Assembly (NCBI GenBank): GCA_023386155.1 | Contig: JAEWKH010000025.1 | Location: 40,994-104,993 of the forward strand | From: Pseudomonadota bacterium | GTDB taxonomy: Bacteria; Pseudomonadota; Alphaproteobacteria; Rhizobiales; Beijerinckiaceae | Reading direction: 5' to 3' | DNA length: 64,000 bases | Shown here: positions 17,194-25,281 of the stretch, in pieces | Layout of the letters: the number at the start of each line of letters is the position of its first letter | Numbering within the stretch: position 1 is the stretch's first letter | Position numbers and translations under genes: made by a program | The notes under the pieces: model-generated | What the model was told of the DNA's origin: nothing | The model's input: the letters and a program-made list of their open reading frames with translations, nothing else | Database searches by the model: none

Positions 17194-17636
17194 TAAAGAT
17201 CCCCCAGAAGCAATTGCGCCTGACGGCTCGGCCGTGAACTCTTTTTCTGCGACGATGGGAGTCCTTTCGCCGCACGGCGTTCGGGCCGCTTCCCGGCATT
17301 GTCGCTCGCGATTCGCGCTTTGGCCTTGTCCCGGGCAACTGCCTCCGGCGAGGCCGGATCGTCATGGAGCCACTTGCCGCGTTTGATCACTTCGTTGACA
17401 CGGCCCTGATTGACACCGAGCTGGAAGGCGATTTCCTGCTGGGTCATCTCGGTCGTTCCGTGCAGCTCCAGGATCCGCCGGGCGAGTTCCGGCGTCATCT
17501 TGCGTCCGGCGATGCGGCGGGCCGGAGCCACCGTGCGCTTGGTGCGATCCCGCTCCCGCAGTTTTTCCAGGATGGCGAGCGCCATGTGCATTCCCTGCTC
17601 GCGCAGGGCATCCTCGAATTCCTTGAGCGTGGTCAA
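17193..17636 (-). CDS. Helix-turn-helix protein of unknown function
   Basis: This protein of about 147 residues has a predicted HTH near residues 65-95 (TQQEIAFQLGVNQGRVNEVIKRGKW inside a longer helical region) that resembles sigma-70 region 4 or MerR-like HTHs. The C-terminus is basic and rich in lysine, arginine and serine. I prefer the TTG start at 17636 (MTTLKEFEDALREQG) because AAGGAG lies 10 bases upstream; a TTG at 17690 would add 18 residues without a ribosome-binding site. Its TAG stop lies at the edge of a unit A repeat, so the C-terminal end may have been set by repeat insertion. Probably a DNA-binding regulator. Confidence 0.65.
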   Translation of the reverse strand: MTTLKEFEDALREQGMHMALAILEKLRERDRTKRTVAPARRIAGRKMTPELARRILELHGTTEMTQQEIAFQLGVNQGRVNEVIKRGKWLHDDPASPEAVARDKAKARIASDNAGKRPERRAAKGLPSSQKKSSRPSRQAQLLLGDL

Positions 17637-17736
17637 ATCGAACGCACTCCTTCGAAGGAATGGAACTGGAAGCCTCTTCGACAAATTCAACGGCCACGCT
17701 GCGGCTTGGTTTCACGAAAGCTTAAAGCATCGTCTG

Positions 17737-17777
17737 GCGCATCGTTGAGGCGAAAACCGGAGGGCCGCACGATTCGC
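17737..17777. repeat. Degenerate unit A palindrome
   Basis: GCGCATCGTTGAGGCGAAAACCGG is a clear left half of unit A, followed by a shortened right half GCCGCACGATTCGCC. It lies between the HTH gene start and the pentapeptide gene stop, both on the minus strand. Confidence 0.65.
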
Positions 17778-17786
17778 CCGACCGGG

Positions 17787-18542
17787 TCACTCCTCCTCGT
17801 CCTTGCAGGGCCATGCTTTCGGTGGGGTAAGGCCGGCGGGTAGCTTCGTCTGCGCCGTGCCGCAGGCTATATCGAGCTGCGCCTGGGTGAGCCCCGTGAC
17901 GCCGCTCAGATTCGTTCCATCGAGCTGGGTCAGATAAAGGTACGCGCCCGTCAGGTTCACGCCCTGCAGATCCAGGCTGTCCAATCGGGCTCGGGAGAGG
18001 TTCGAGTAGCTGAAGTCGACATCGGTGAGTCCCGCGCTCTGGAAAAGAACCCGTGCGAGCTCCGCCTTCGACATGGTCGCGCCCGAGAGATCAGCGCCAC
18101 TGAAATCGGACCGGTTCAGCTCGGCCTTGCTGAAATTCGCTCCGGCCGCATTGACCTGGGCAAAATTCGAGCGGTTCATATCCGCCGCACTGAAGATGGC
18201 GCCGGTCAGGTTGGCCTGCCCGAAATTGGCCCGCCAGCCGAGCGCCTTGGTGAAATCCGCCTTCGACAGGTCGGCCCCCTCGAAGCGCGTGCGGCTGATC
18301 TCCGTCTCGCTCAGATTGGCGCCCGCCATTTTCGAGGCCGCGAAATCGCTCAGGGTCAGAAGAGAGCGCTGAAGGTTGATTCCCGTCAGGTTCTCATTGG
18401 TCAGCATGAGGCGGGCCTTTGAGCATCCGGACCAGTCCACGCCAGGGCGAGGACCGTCTTGGCACTTGGCCCAGGCTGGGCCAGAGCACACGACGACGGC
18501 GATCAAGGCCCCTCCAACCTTCACGAGCAAACGCTCTTCCAT
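17787..18542 (-). CDS. Secreted pentapeptide-repeat protein
   Basis: This 251-residue protein has an N-terminal signal peptide (hydrophobic LIAVVVCSGPAWA, cleavage near AWA-KC). It then carries about 25 tandem pentapeptides of the A(N/D)LXX type, for example GANLSETEISRTRFEGADLS, which fold as a right-handed beta-helix. The mature start has cysteines in CQDGPRPGVDWSGCSK, and there is a late CGT and WPCKDEEE pair, so disulfides are likely in the periplasm. Such proteins rarely have known function; the family name does not imply gyrase protection here because the protein is exported. Confidence 0.88.
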   Translation of the reverse strand: MEERLLVKVGGALIAVVVCSGPAWAKCQDGPRPGVDWSGCSKARLMLTNENLTGINLQRSLLTLSDFAASKMAGANLSETEISRTRFEGADLSKADFTKALGWRANFGQANLTGAIFSAADMNRSNFAQVNAAGANFSKAELNRSDFSGADLSGATMSKAELARVLFQSAGLTDVDFSYSNLSRARLDSLDLQGVNLTGAYLYLTQLDGTNLSGVTGLTQAQLDIACGTAQTKLPAGLTPPKAWPCKDEEE

Positions 18543-18573
18543 AAAGTCCTCTCATGTTTCTCTTCAACAACTA

Positions 18574-18774
18574 GCGCATCGTGCGGAAAAGTGGACCCGG
18601 TTTTCACTGGCGTGGCCCTCCGGGTCCGCTTTGAACGATGCGCCAGCCAAGAGAGAAAGCATCGGATCAATCCCAAAAGTGCAAGTCCACTTTTGGGTCC
18701 GATGCTGTAGCGCACCGGGCGGAAAAGTGGATCCGGTTTTCGCCGCCGCGGCCCTCCGGGTCCGAGGCTCCAGG
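18574..18774. repeat. Composite of A, B and partial A repeats
   Basis: Three units stand in a row. Unit A at 18574-18643 is the 70-bp form with a GTGGCCCTCCGGGTCCG-type insert. Unit B at 18658-18706 reads AGCATCGGATCAATCCC...CCGATGCT. A truncated A starts at 18710 and includes a second copy of the insert. The block lies between the divergent pentapeptide and lipoprotein genes, so promoters of both must lie around or within it. Confidence 0.88.
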
Positions 18775-18951
18775 CATTCTTACCGCCCCCCGGGGAAACC
18801 TTCCGCCATAACTTCACCGGCGCGGACCGTAGAAATGTGACGTCGACCTTGCACATCTTACCAACTGCCCATCCAATGCCAGAACATCGACAAGACTCGA
18901 CTTCCACTTCTTATGGTCTAGCTTCTGCAGCGATCCATGTGGAGTAAAACC

Positions 18952-19179
18952 ATGCGTATTACCGTAACGTTTCCGGCTGTCGTGCTTGCGGGACTTGTCC
19001 TGAGCGGCTGCGTTGCTTCGACGGCCCCCGTGGGGGTCCTGCCGCGCGATCCCGTTCCTCCCCCGCCATCCGTCTCGGGCGAGACGCCAAGGCGTCCTGC
19101 CGCCACGCCGCGCACCGGCTCCACGTCCCAGCGGCAAGGCCTGAGCGTGCCTCGCCAGGCTTCCAGTCCTCGATCCTGA
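18952..19179 (+). CDS. Small lipoprotein, proline-rich
   Basis: This 75-residue protein starts MRITVTFPAVVLAGLVLSGC: a basic start, hydrophobic core and the lipobox LSGC. After processing, the mature part would be about 55 residues and rich in proline, serine and threonine, with no recognised domain. The ATG at 18952 is preceded by GGAG 7 bases upstream; an ATG at 18937 is a less likely start. Probably a lipid-anchored envelope protein. Confidence 0.7.
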   Translation: MRITVTFPAVVLAGLVLSGCVASTAPVGVLPRDPVPPPPSVSGETPRRPAATPRTGSTSQRQGLSVPRQASSPRS

Positions 19180-19347
19180 CCTTCTTGGAAGATCGGCATC
19201 GGCCGCGTCGGACGGGCCGATGCTCCCTCCTAAAGGGTGGACACCCTCCCAAAGAGCCCATCATACTGCGCCAATGCGCAGCTGGCGCCGGTTCCAGTTC
19301 CAATGCTATATGCCGCCACGCTGACAATGGACGCGGGATAACGATAC

Positions 19348-20010
19348 ATGACCTGGTTTGAGGCAATCGGCTGGCTTGGAACTGTCCTTGCCGTCACTGG
19401 CAGCGCCATGAAGACCATCATTCCGCTGCGCTGCATCGGAATCGGAGCCAACATCTGCTCCCTGGTCGTCGCCATCTCCCTCGGCAATATTCCGGGTATC
19501 GTGGCCAACCTGATCCTGCTCCCGATCAACAGCGTGCGCCTGTATCAGATGCTGGGCCTGATCAAGCGCGTGAAGCATGCCTCCAAGAGCGACCTGTCCA
19601 TGGAATGGCTCAAGCCCTTCATGACCCGCCGCAAGACGGAGACCGGGGAAGTGCTGTTCGCCAAAGGCGATGTCGCCAACTGCATGTTCTTCACGATTTC
19701 CGGGCGCTACCGCCTGAAGGAAATCGACATCGAGCTCCTGCAGGGCCAGGTCGTGGGAGAGATGGGCTTCATGTCCCCGAGCAACACCCGCACCCAGACC
19801 CTCGAATGCGTCGAGGGAGGCGAGGTGCTCAGCATCTCCTACGACGAAGTCCGCCAGCTCTACTTCCAGAATCCTGAATTCGGCTTCTACTTCCTGCGGC
19901 TTACCAGCGAGCGCCTCTTCTCGAACATGGAAAAGATGGAAGAGGAGATCACCCGCCTTCGCGCCGCCCTGCCGCAGATGGAGACGGTCCAGAAGGCCGC
20001 CTCAGCTTAG
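19348..20010 (+). CDS. Membrane-anchored cyclic-nucleotide-binding-like protein
   Basis: This 220-residue protein has two hydrophobic segments at about residues 8-25 and 30-62 (IGANICSLVVAISLGNIPG...), similar to YgjV/PQ-loop-like helices. A linker is followed by a cNMP-binding beta-roll from about residue 85. The phosphate-binding cassette reads GEMGFMSPSNTRTQT, keeping the key glutamate and arginine. There is no DNA-binding domain; the C-terminus is a short coiled coil (MEKMEEEITRLRAAL). It may sense a nucleotide at the membrane. It stands just before the iron-transport genes but is separated by 147 bp. Confidence 0.82.
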   Translation: MTWFEAIGWLGTVLAVTGSAMKTIIPLRCIGIGANICSLVVAISLGNIPGIVANLILLPINSVRLYQMLGLIKRVKHASKSDLSMEWLKPFMTRRKTETGEVLFAKGDVANCMFFTISGRYRLKEIDIELLQGQVVGEMGFMSPSNTRTQTLECVEGGEVLSISYDEVRQLYFQNPEFGFYFLRLTSERLFSNMEKMEEEITRLRAALPQMETVQKAASA

Positions 20011-20032
20011 AATCGATATAAGGCGCACCTAG

Positions 20033-20048
20033 TTTAGAATTCTTATAA
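20033..20048. promoter_or_regulatory. AT-rich palindrome, candidate iron-responsive (Irr-type) site
   Basis: The sequence TTTAGAATTCTTATAA contains the perfect 8-bp palindrome AGAATTCT. It resembles the iron control element of Irr-regulated genes in Bradyrhizobium and relatives (TTTAGAA..TTCTAAA, from memory). It lies about 110 bp upstream of the ferric-iron binding-protein gene. Assignment is an inference from sequence resemblance and context. Confidence 0.4.
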
Positions 20049-20157
20049 GTTATTGAAATTACTGGATTTTCAGTTGACCTGACTCCCCGATCATGGTTCT
20101 TGCGGCGTTAGCGCGTCGGGACATGATTTTGTCCCGGCACGATTGCTGGAGGAATTC

Positions 20158-21198
20158 ATGACGGTGAACTTTTCGTTTGCGCGTGGGCTGCTCGTTGGCG
20201 CCGCGGCTTTCGGCACCCTGGCAGGAACGGGCCTCTCGGCCTCCGCCGAGGAAGTGCTGAACATCTACACCACCCGCGAGCCGGGTCTGATCAAGCCCGT
20301 CCTCGACGAGTTCACCAAGGAGACCGGCGTCAAGATCAACACGATCTTCATCGCCAACGGCCTCGAAGAGCGCATCCGCACCGAGGGCGAGAACAGCCCG
20401 GCCGACCTGATCATCACCGTCGATATCGGCCGTCTCGCCGCCGCCAAGGATTACGGCGTGACGCAGCCCGTGAAGTCAGAGGCTCTCGAGAAGGTCATTC
20501 CTGCCGCCTACCGCGATCCGGAAGGCCACTGGTTCGGCATCGCCCTGCGCGGACGCGTCGTCTACGCCTCCAAGGAGCGCGTGAAGCAGGACAAGATCAC
20601 CTACGAGGAGCTCGCCGATCCCAAGTGGAAGGGCAAGGTCTGCATCCGCTCGGGCCAGCATCTCTACAACATCAGCCTGATTGCCGCCATGATCGCCCAC
20701 AAGGGCGAGGCGAAGGCCGAGGAGTGGCTGAAGGGGGTGAAGGCCAACCTCGCCAAGAAGCCCTCGGGCGGCGACCGTGAGCAGGCCAAGGACATCCTGG
20801 CCGGCGTCTGCGACATCGCCGTCGGCAACACCTACTATGTCTCGCTCATGCTCAACGGCAAGGACGCCGAGCAGAAGAAGTGGGGCGAGGCGATCAATGT
20901 GATCCTGCCGACCTTCGAGGGCGGCGGCACCCATGTGAACGTTTCGGGCCTCGCGCTGGCGAAGCACGCGCCCAACAAGGCCAATGCCGTGAAGTTCATG
21001 GAATACATGGTCTCGGATGCGTCCCAGCAGATCCACGCCGAAGCCAACTCCGAGTACCCGATCAAGGCCGGCATCAAGATCCACCCGACGATCGCATCCT
21101 TCGGCGAGCTCAAGGCCGACAACGTGCCGATCGCCGAGATCGCCAAGCTGCGCAAGAAGGCCAGCGAGCTGGTCGACAAGGTTGGCTTCGACCAGTAA
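20158..21198 (+). CDS. fbpA: Ferric-iron ABC transporter periplasmic binding protein
   Basis: This 346-residue protein has a signal peptide ending SASAEE and a mature start VLNIYTTREPGLIKPVLDEF, typical of FbpA/FutA iron-binding proteins. Near residue 220 it has VGNTYYVSLML with the paired tyrosines that ligate ferric iron in the family. The ATG at 20158 follows GGAGGA by 3-7 bases. It is 3 bases upstream of the permease, so the two are one unit. It would capture ferric iron in the periplasm. Confidence 0.93.
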   Translation: MTVNFSFARGLLVGAAAFGTLAGTGLSASAEEVLNIYTTREPGLIKPVLDEFTKETGVKINTIFIANGLEERIRTEGENSPADLIITVDIGRLAAAKDYGVTQPVKSEALEKVIPAAYRDPEGHWFGIALRGRVVYASKERVKQDKITYEELADPKWKGKVCIRSGQHLYNISLIAAMIAHKGEAKAEEWLKGVKANLAKKPSGGDREQAKDILAGVCDIAVGNTYYVSLMLNGKDAEQKKWGEAINVILPTFEGGGTHVNVSGLALAKHAPNKANAVKFMEYMVSDASQQIHAEANSEYPIKAGIKIHPTIASFGELKADNVPIAEIAKLRKKASELVDKVGFDQ

Positions 21199-21201
21199 GA
21201 C

Positions 21202-23019
21202 ATGGGGCAGCCCTTCCAGCTGCCTCCTGCCGCTTTCAAGAGGCGCCGCCGGCGACGGTGGCGCCATTTCCATTCGATCGTGATCGCAAAAACGCAGACC
21301 GCATTCCGCCTCCCGTCCCGGAAAAAGGCCAGGCGCCTCCCCTGGTGGCTCTCGGTCGCCGTGGCCGCGATCGGGCTGCTCGTTCTGCTGCCCCTTGCCG
21401 CGCTGATCCGGATCGCCGCAGAAGGCGATGCGGAGATCTGGCCGCACCTCATCGCGAACGTCCTGCCGGCGAGCACCGTCGACACCCTGGCCCTGCTGGG
21501 CGGGATCGGCATCGTGGCGGGATCGATGGGCATCACGACGGCCTGGCTCGTCACGGCTCATCGCTTCCCGGGACGGAACATCCTGGTGTGGCTCCTGCCG
21601 CTGCCGCTCGCCGTGCCGACCTACATCACCGCCTATATCTACGTGGAAGTCTTCGACTCCGCCGGCCTCGTGCAGATGGCCCTGCGCGACCTCATGGGCT
21701 GGACGTCGCGGGCCGATTACTGGTTCCCGGAGATCCGCTCGCTTCCAGGCTGCATCCTCGTGATGTCCGCGGTGCTCTACCCCTACATCTACATCGCCGC
21801 GCGGGCGATGTTCCTGACGCAGAGCGCCAGCATGCTCGAGGTGGCCCGCACCCTCGGGGCCAGCCGCATCAAGCTCTTTCGCATCATCGCCCTTCCCCTC
21901 GCCCGCCCGGCCCTCGCGGTCGGCGTGTCCCTCGCCCTTCTCGAAGCGCTGAACGACATCGGCGCGAGCGAGTATCTCGGCGTGCGCACGCTCACGGTCT
22001 CCGTCTACAACACCTGGCTCAACCGGGGCAGCCTGCCGGGCGCAGCGCAGATCGCCTGCGTCATGCTCGCCTTCGTGATGGGCCTGATCCTGCTCGAGCG
22101 CTACGGCCGCCGGGACCGGCGCTATGCCGCCTCGCCCAAGCGGCATCGCACCGTGCATCCCGTTCCGCTTTTCGGCATCCGCGGCTGGATTGCGACCCTC
22201 CTCAGCACGATCCCGGTCGTTATGGGCTTCATCCTGCCGACCGCCTTCCTGCTGCGCGAGACGTTCCGCGGCAACCTCTTCAGTCAGTTCGATGCCGATT
22301 TCCTCGCCCATTTCATGACGACCGTCGGCCTTTCGGTCGTGGCGACCGGCATCATCCTGCTTCTCGCCGCCGTGCTGGTCTCGGCGGCCCGCCTGTCCAA
22401 AACCTCGCTGACCCGGGGAGCGCTCTTCACGGCCGGCCTGGGATACGCGGTTCCCGGCACCGTGCTGGCACTGGGGCTGATGACGCCGCTCGTCGGGATC
22501 GACAACCTCATCGGCACCCTCTGGCGCAGCCTCACCGGGGAGCGCATCGGCCTCCTGCTCATGGGTGCGGCCGGCGGCATCGTCATCGCCTACGTGATCC
22601 GCTTCCTGTCGATTGCGACCGGTTCGCTCTCGGCCGGGCTCGACCGGGTGTCCCCGAGCCTCGAGGACGCGGCGCGCACCCTCGGCGCATCGCGGCGGGA
22701 GATGGTGTGGGAGATCCAGATTCCGCTCATGCGCCCGGCCCTGGCCAGCGCCGCCCTGCTGATCTTCGTCGACTGCATCAAGGAACTGCCGGCGACCCTG
22801 CTGCTGCGGCCGCTCAACACGGAAACGCTCTCGACCCTCGTCTACACCTATGCCTCGCGGGGCCGCTTCGAGGACGGATCCCTCGCCGCCCTCGTGATCG
22901 TCCTCGTCGGGCTCTTACCCGTGATCCAGCTCGTGCGCAGCGCCGAGGCCCGGCCGAGAGCGGCGGAGAGCCAGGACATCGCGGCAACGGATTCTCCGGA
23001 CCTGGACCAGCGCGACTGA
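21202..23019 (+). CDS. fbpB: Ferric-iron ABC transporter permease, two fused domains
   Basis: This 605-residue inner-membrane protein has two homologous halves. Each has about six helices and an EAA loop: one around EVARTLGASRIKLFRIIALP and one around DAARTLGASRREMVWEIQIP. This duplicated form is the normal FbpB/FutB arrangement, replacing two permease subunits. A basic, arginine-rich N-terminal tail of about 45 residues precedes the first helix. No ATP-binding gene follows: the next features are repeats and a DJ-1 protein. Confidence 0.93.
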   Translation: MGQPFQLPPAAFKRRRRRRWRHFHSIVIAKTQTAFRLPSRKKARRLPWWLSVAVAAIGLLVLLPLAALIRIAAEGDAEIWPHLIANVLPASTVDTLALLGGIGIVAGSMGITTAWLVTAHRFPGRNILVWLLPLPLAVPTYITAYIYVEVFDSAGLVQMALRDLMGWTSRADYWFPEIRSLPGCILVMSAVLYPYIYIAARAMFLTQSASMLEVARTLGASRIKLFRIIALPLARPALAVGVSLALLEALNDIGASEYLGVRTLTVSVYNTWLNRGSLPGAAQIACVMLAFVMGLILLERYGRRDRRYAASPKRHRTVHPVPLFGIRGWIATLLSTIPVVMGFILPTAFLLRETFRGNLFSQFDADFLAHFMTTVGLSVVATGIILLLAAVLVSAARLSKTSLTRGALFTAGLGYAVPGTVLALGLMTPLVGIDNLIGTLWRSLTGERIGLLLMGAAGGIVIAYVIRFLSIATGSLSAGLDRVSPSLEDAARTLGASRREMVWEIQIPLMRPALASAALLIFVDCIKELPATLLLRPLNTETLSTLVYTYASRGRFEDGSLAALVIVLVGLLPVIQLVRSAEARPRAAESQDIAATDSPDLDQRD

Positions 23020-23090
23020 CGGCGACTGCCCCATGGGCCACGGCGCCCGCCCGTGGAGCTATCGCCCTCCGATAGAGAGGCCCCACGCGA

Positions 23091-23236
23091 GCGCATCGTC
23101 CGGAAAACCGAATCCACTTTTCCGCACGATGCGCTAAAGCATCGGACGTGAATTCGAGCTCACATCCGATGCTTCAGGTTTTGGGATTCGAGCATCTTTT
23201 CACGCAAAACCGGTTCCCACTTTTGCGTCCGATGCT
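23091..23236. repeat. A unit followed by two variant B units
   Basis: Unit A at 23091-23134 joins directly, through CTAA, to a B-type palindrome at 23138-23173 whose centre is GTGAATTCGAGCTCAC rather than the usual core. A third palindrome, 23191-23236, opens AGCATC and closes GATGCT around CGCAAAACCGGTTCCCAC, a mix of A and B cores. The block fills the gap between fbpB and the DJ-1 gene. Confidence 0.85.
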
Positions 23237-23273
23237 CTAGGATGTCCGGTGACAGGCTCATCGGAGCATGAGT

Positions 23274-24407
23274 ATGAAGAAGCGGCTTGTCCTATGGGGC
23301 GGCCTCGGGGCCGCCGCACTCCTCGCGACACTGGGAGCGGCCTGGATTCTCTCCCTGCCCCCTGCGCCCATTGCCGATGCCGCGCCGCCCATCGCCAGGA
23401 CAGAGGCCGATGCCATGCTCGCGGCCCTGAAGCCTCCCAAGCGGGAGCGCCCTCTCGTCGCGATCATCGGCCTCAACGACGCAACCGAGACGACCGATTA
23501 TCTCATGCCCTACGGCATCCTCAAGCGCGCCGACGTCGCCGACGTGGTGGCGCTGGCGACCGAGCCGGGGCCGGTGGCGCTTTATCCCGCGTTCAGGATC
23601 GTGCCGGACATGACGGCCGCTGACTTCGACGCGAGGCATCCGAAGGGGGCCGATTATGTCATCGTTCCCGCCATGAGCCGGGACGACGACCCGGCCGTCC
23701 TGCAATGGATCAGGAGCCAGGCCGCAAAGGGGGCGATCGTCATCGGCGTCTGCGCGGGCGCCAAGGTCGTCGGCGAGGCCGGGCTGCTCGACGGGAAGCA
23801 GGCGACGACGCACTGGTACTATCTCGACGAGCTGCGCGAGAAGCATCCCGTCCGCTACGTCGCGAACCGGCGGCTGGTGGTCGACCGGGGTGTCGCGACG
23901 ACGACGGGGGTCACGGCCTCCATGCCGATGGCACTCACCCTGATCGAAGCCATCGCGGGACGGGACAGGGCCGACGCCGTCGCGCGCGATCTCGGCCTTG
24001 CCCACTGGGACCTCCGCCACGAAAGCGACGCGTTCCTGTTCACGCGCCCCTTCGCATTGACGGCCATCCGCAACTCTCTCGCCTTCTGGAACCGCGAGCA
24101 ACTCGGCATCGACCTGAAGCCCGGCGCCGACGAAGTCTCGCTGGCCCTGGCGGCGGATGCATGGTCGAGGACCTACCGGTCACAGGCCGTGACCTTCGCG
24201 CAGACGGAAGATGCGCTCGAGACCCGCAGCCGCCTCCGCATCATTCCGGACAAGGTCGCTACGAGCTGGTCCGCGGAGCACCTGCTTCCGGCGATTGGCA
24301 GCCGGCGGCCGGCACAGGCCCTGGACCAGGCCCTGCAGGGGATCGCGGCCCGCTATGGAGCGCCTACGGCCGACCTCGTCGCCATGCAGCTCGAATACAG
24401 GCCGTGA
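23274..24407 (+). CDS. Membrane-anchored DJ-1/PfpI-family protein
   Basis: This 377-residue protein starts MKKRLVLWGGLG; an N-terminal hydrophobic segment (about 9-28) likely serves as anchor or signal. The glutamine-amidotransferase-like DJ-1/PfpI domain spans about 60-240, with nucleophile-elbow Cys160 in VIGVCAGAKVV and a histidine-containing THWYYLDEL segment. The C-terminal 140 residues lack any domain I recognise, though ThiJ/AraC-type relatives have comparable regions. I chose ATG 23274 because GGAG lies 7 bases before it; ATG 23268 is too close to that site. Substrate unknown. Confidence 0.82.
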   Translation: MKKRLVLWGGLGAAALLATLGAAWILSLPPAPIADAAPPIARTEADAMLAALKPPKRERPLVAIIGLNDATETTDYLMPYGILKRADVADVVALATEPGPVALYPAFRIVPDMTAADFDARHPKGADYVIVPAMSRDDDPAVLQWIRSQAAKGAIVIGVCAGAKVVGEAGLLDGKQATTHWYYLDELREKHPVRYVANRRLVVDRGVATTTGVTASMPMALTLIEAIAGRDRADAVARDLGLAHWDLRHESDAFLFTRPFALTAIRNSLAFWNREQLGIDLKPGADEVSLALAADAWSRTYRSQAVTFAQTEDALETRSRLRIIPDKVATSWSAEHLLPAIGSRRPAQALDQALQGIAARYGAPTADLVAMQLEYRP

Positions 24408-24449
24408 GGCCTTCCGACCCGCTCCTGCCGGGCCAGACATAGACCGGGG

Positions 24450-25046
24450 TCACGGCCGCCACTGGTCCAGCACCGCCTCGCTGCCGACCGTCTCGACCTG
24501 ATAGCTGTAACGCTGCGAATAGAGCGTCAGGAGGGAATCGTGCCCCTCGTCGGACGAGCTGCAGACGCCGTCGGTGACGATCACGACCCGCAAGCCCAGA
24601 TCGACCGCACCGAGCACGGTGGCAAGGACGCACATGTCGGTTTCGGAGCCGGTGATCAGCAGGGTGTCGATGCCGCGCTCGCTCACCAGGTCGCGCAGCT
24701 TGTGGCCGGCGAAGGCGGAATAGACCGGCTTGTCCAGGACGACGGCAGGCGGCACGAGCCTCTGCAGCGGCGGCATCAGCTCCAGGAGCCTCGGGTCCAG
24801 ATGCTCGCGGGTGACCTGACGCCATTGCTCGTAATAGCCGCGCCATGTCCCGGGCATGTCCTCGGGCCGGAATGGAGGAATGAAGCGGGTGAAGACGGTG
24901 CGGTCGGGAGCCCGCTCGGCAATCCGCGCGACCGTCGGCAGGACACGCGCCATCCACGGGGTCGGCCATGGCCCCTCGTCCGAGAAGAGGCGCTGCATGT
25001 CGATGCACAGATGGAGCGTCTGGGGGCCGAGAAGCGTCATGTCCAT
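24450..25046 (-). CDS. Isochorismatase-like cysteine hydrolase
   Basis: This 198-residue protein has the catalytic triad of the family in the expected order: Asp16 in LCIDMQRLF, Lys106 in LDKPVYSAF, and Cys139 in GSETDMCVLATV with a preceding cis-peptide-like region. Such enzymes hydrolyse amides or related bonds (nicotinamidase, N-carbamoyl or isochorismate-type substrates). The exact substrate is not evident. The start at 25046 (MDMTLL) is preferred; an in-frame upstream start at 25106 would add an arginine/proline-rich leader. It stands alone between repeats and the convergent DJ-1 gene. Confidence 0.87.
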   Translation of the reverse strand: MDMTLLGPQTLHLCIDMQRLFSDEGPWPTPWMARVLPTVARIAERAPDRTVFTRFIPPFRPEDMPGTWRGYYEQWRQVTREHLDPRLLELMPPLQRLVPPAVVLDKPVYSAFAGHKLRDLVSERGIDTLLITGSETDMCVLATVLGAVDLGLRVVIVTDGVCSSSDEGHDSLLTLYSQRYSYQVETVGSEAVLDQWRP

Positions 25047-25148
25047 GGAACGGTAAGGTGGCGATGCCGGGCCAACGGGCCCGCACCGGCCCCGGTTCCA
25101 CCGCAAAGCGAACAGGCCCCGGGCGAAGCCGGGGCCTGTCGATCCTAG

Positions 25149-25250
25149 AGCATCGGATCCGATGCTCCTCCTCTTGGCTGGCGCATCGTTGGGTGCGGAA
25201 AACCGGGGCCACTTTTCGCTGACGCGGCCCTCTGGGTCCGCACGATGCGC
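25149..25250. repeat. Mini B palindrome plus 70-bp unit A
   Basis: 25149-25166 is AGCATCGGATCCGATGCT, a perfect 18-bp palindrome equal to the two ends of unit B joined without its core. 25181-25250 is a 70-bp unit A whose reverse complement matches 39067-39136 at 69 of 70 positions by eye. The block lies between the cysteine hydrolase and the CoA-transferase genes, both on the minus strand. Confidence 0.9.
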
Positions 25251-25281
25251 TAACCTGCGCGATGCGATGACGCCGTGACGG

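Noticed and set aside
20476..22311. Minus-strand frame of 611 codons opposite fbpA/fbpB
   Set aside because: Strongly biased to Arg, Gly, Asp and His, spans two real genes, and has no known motif.
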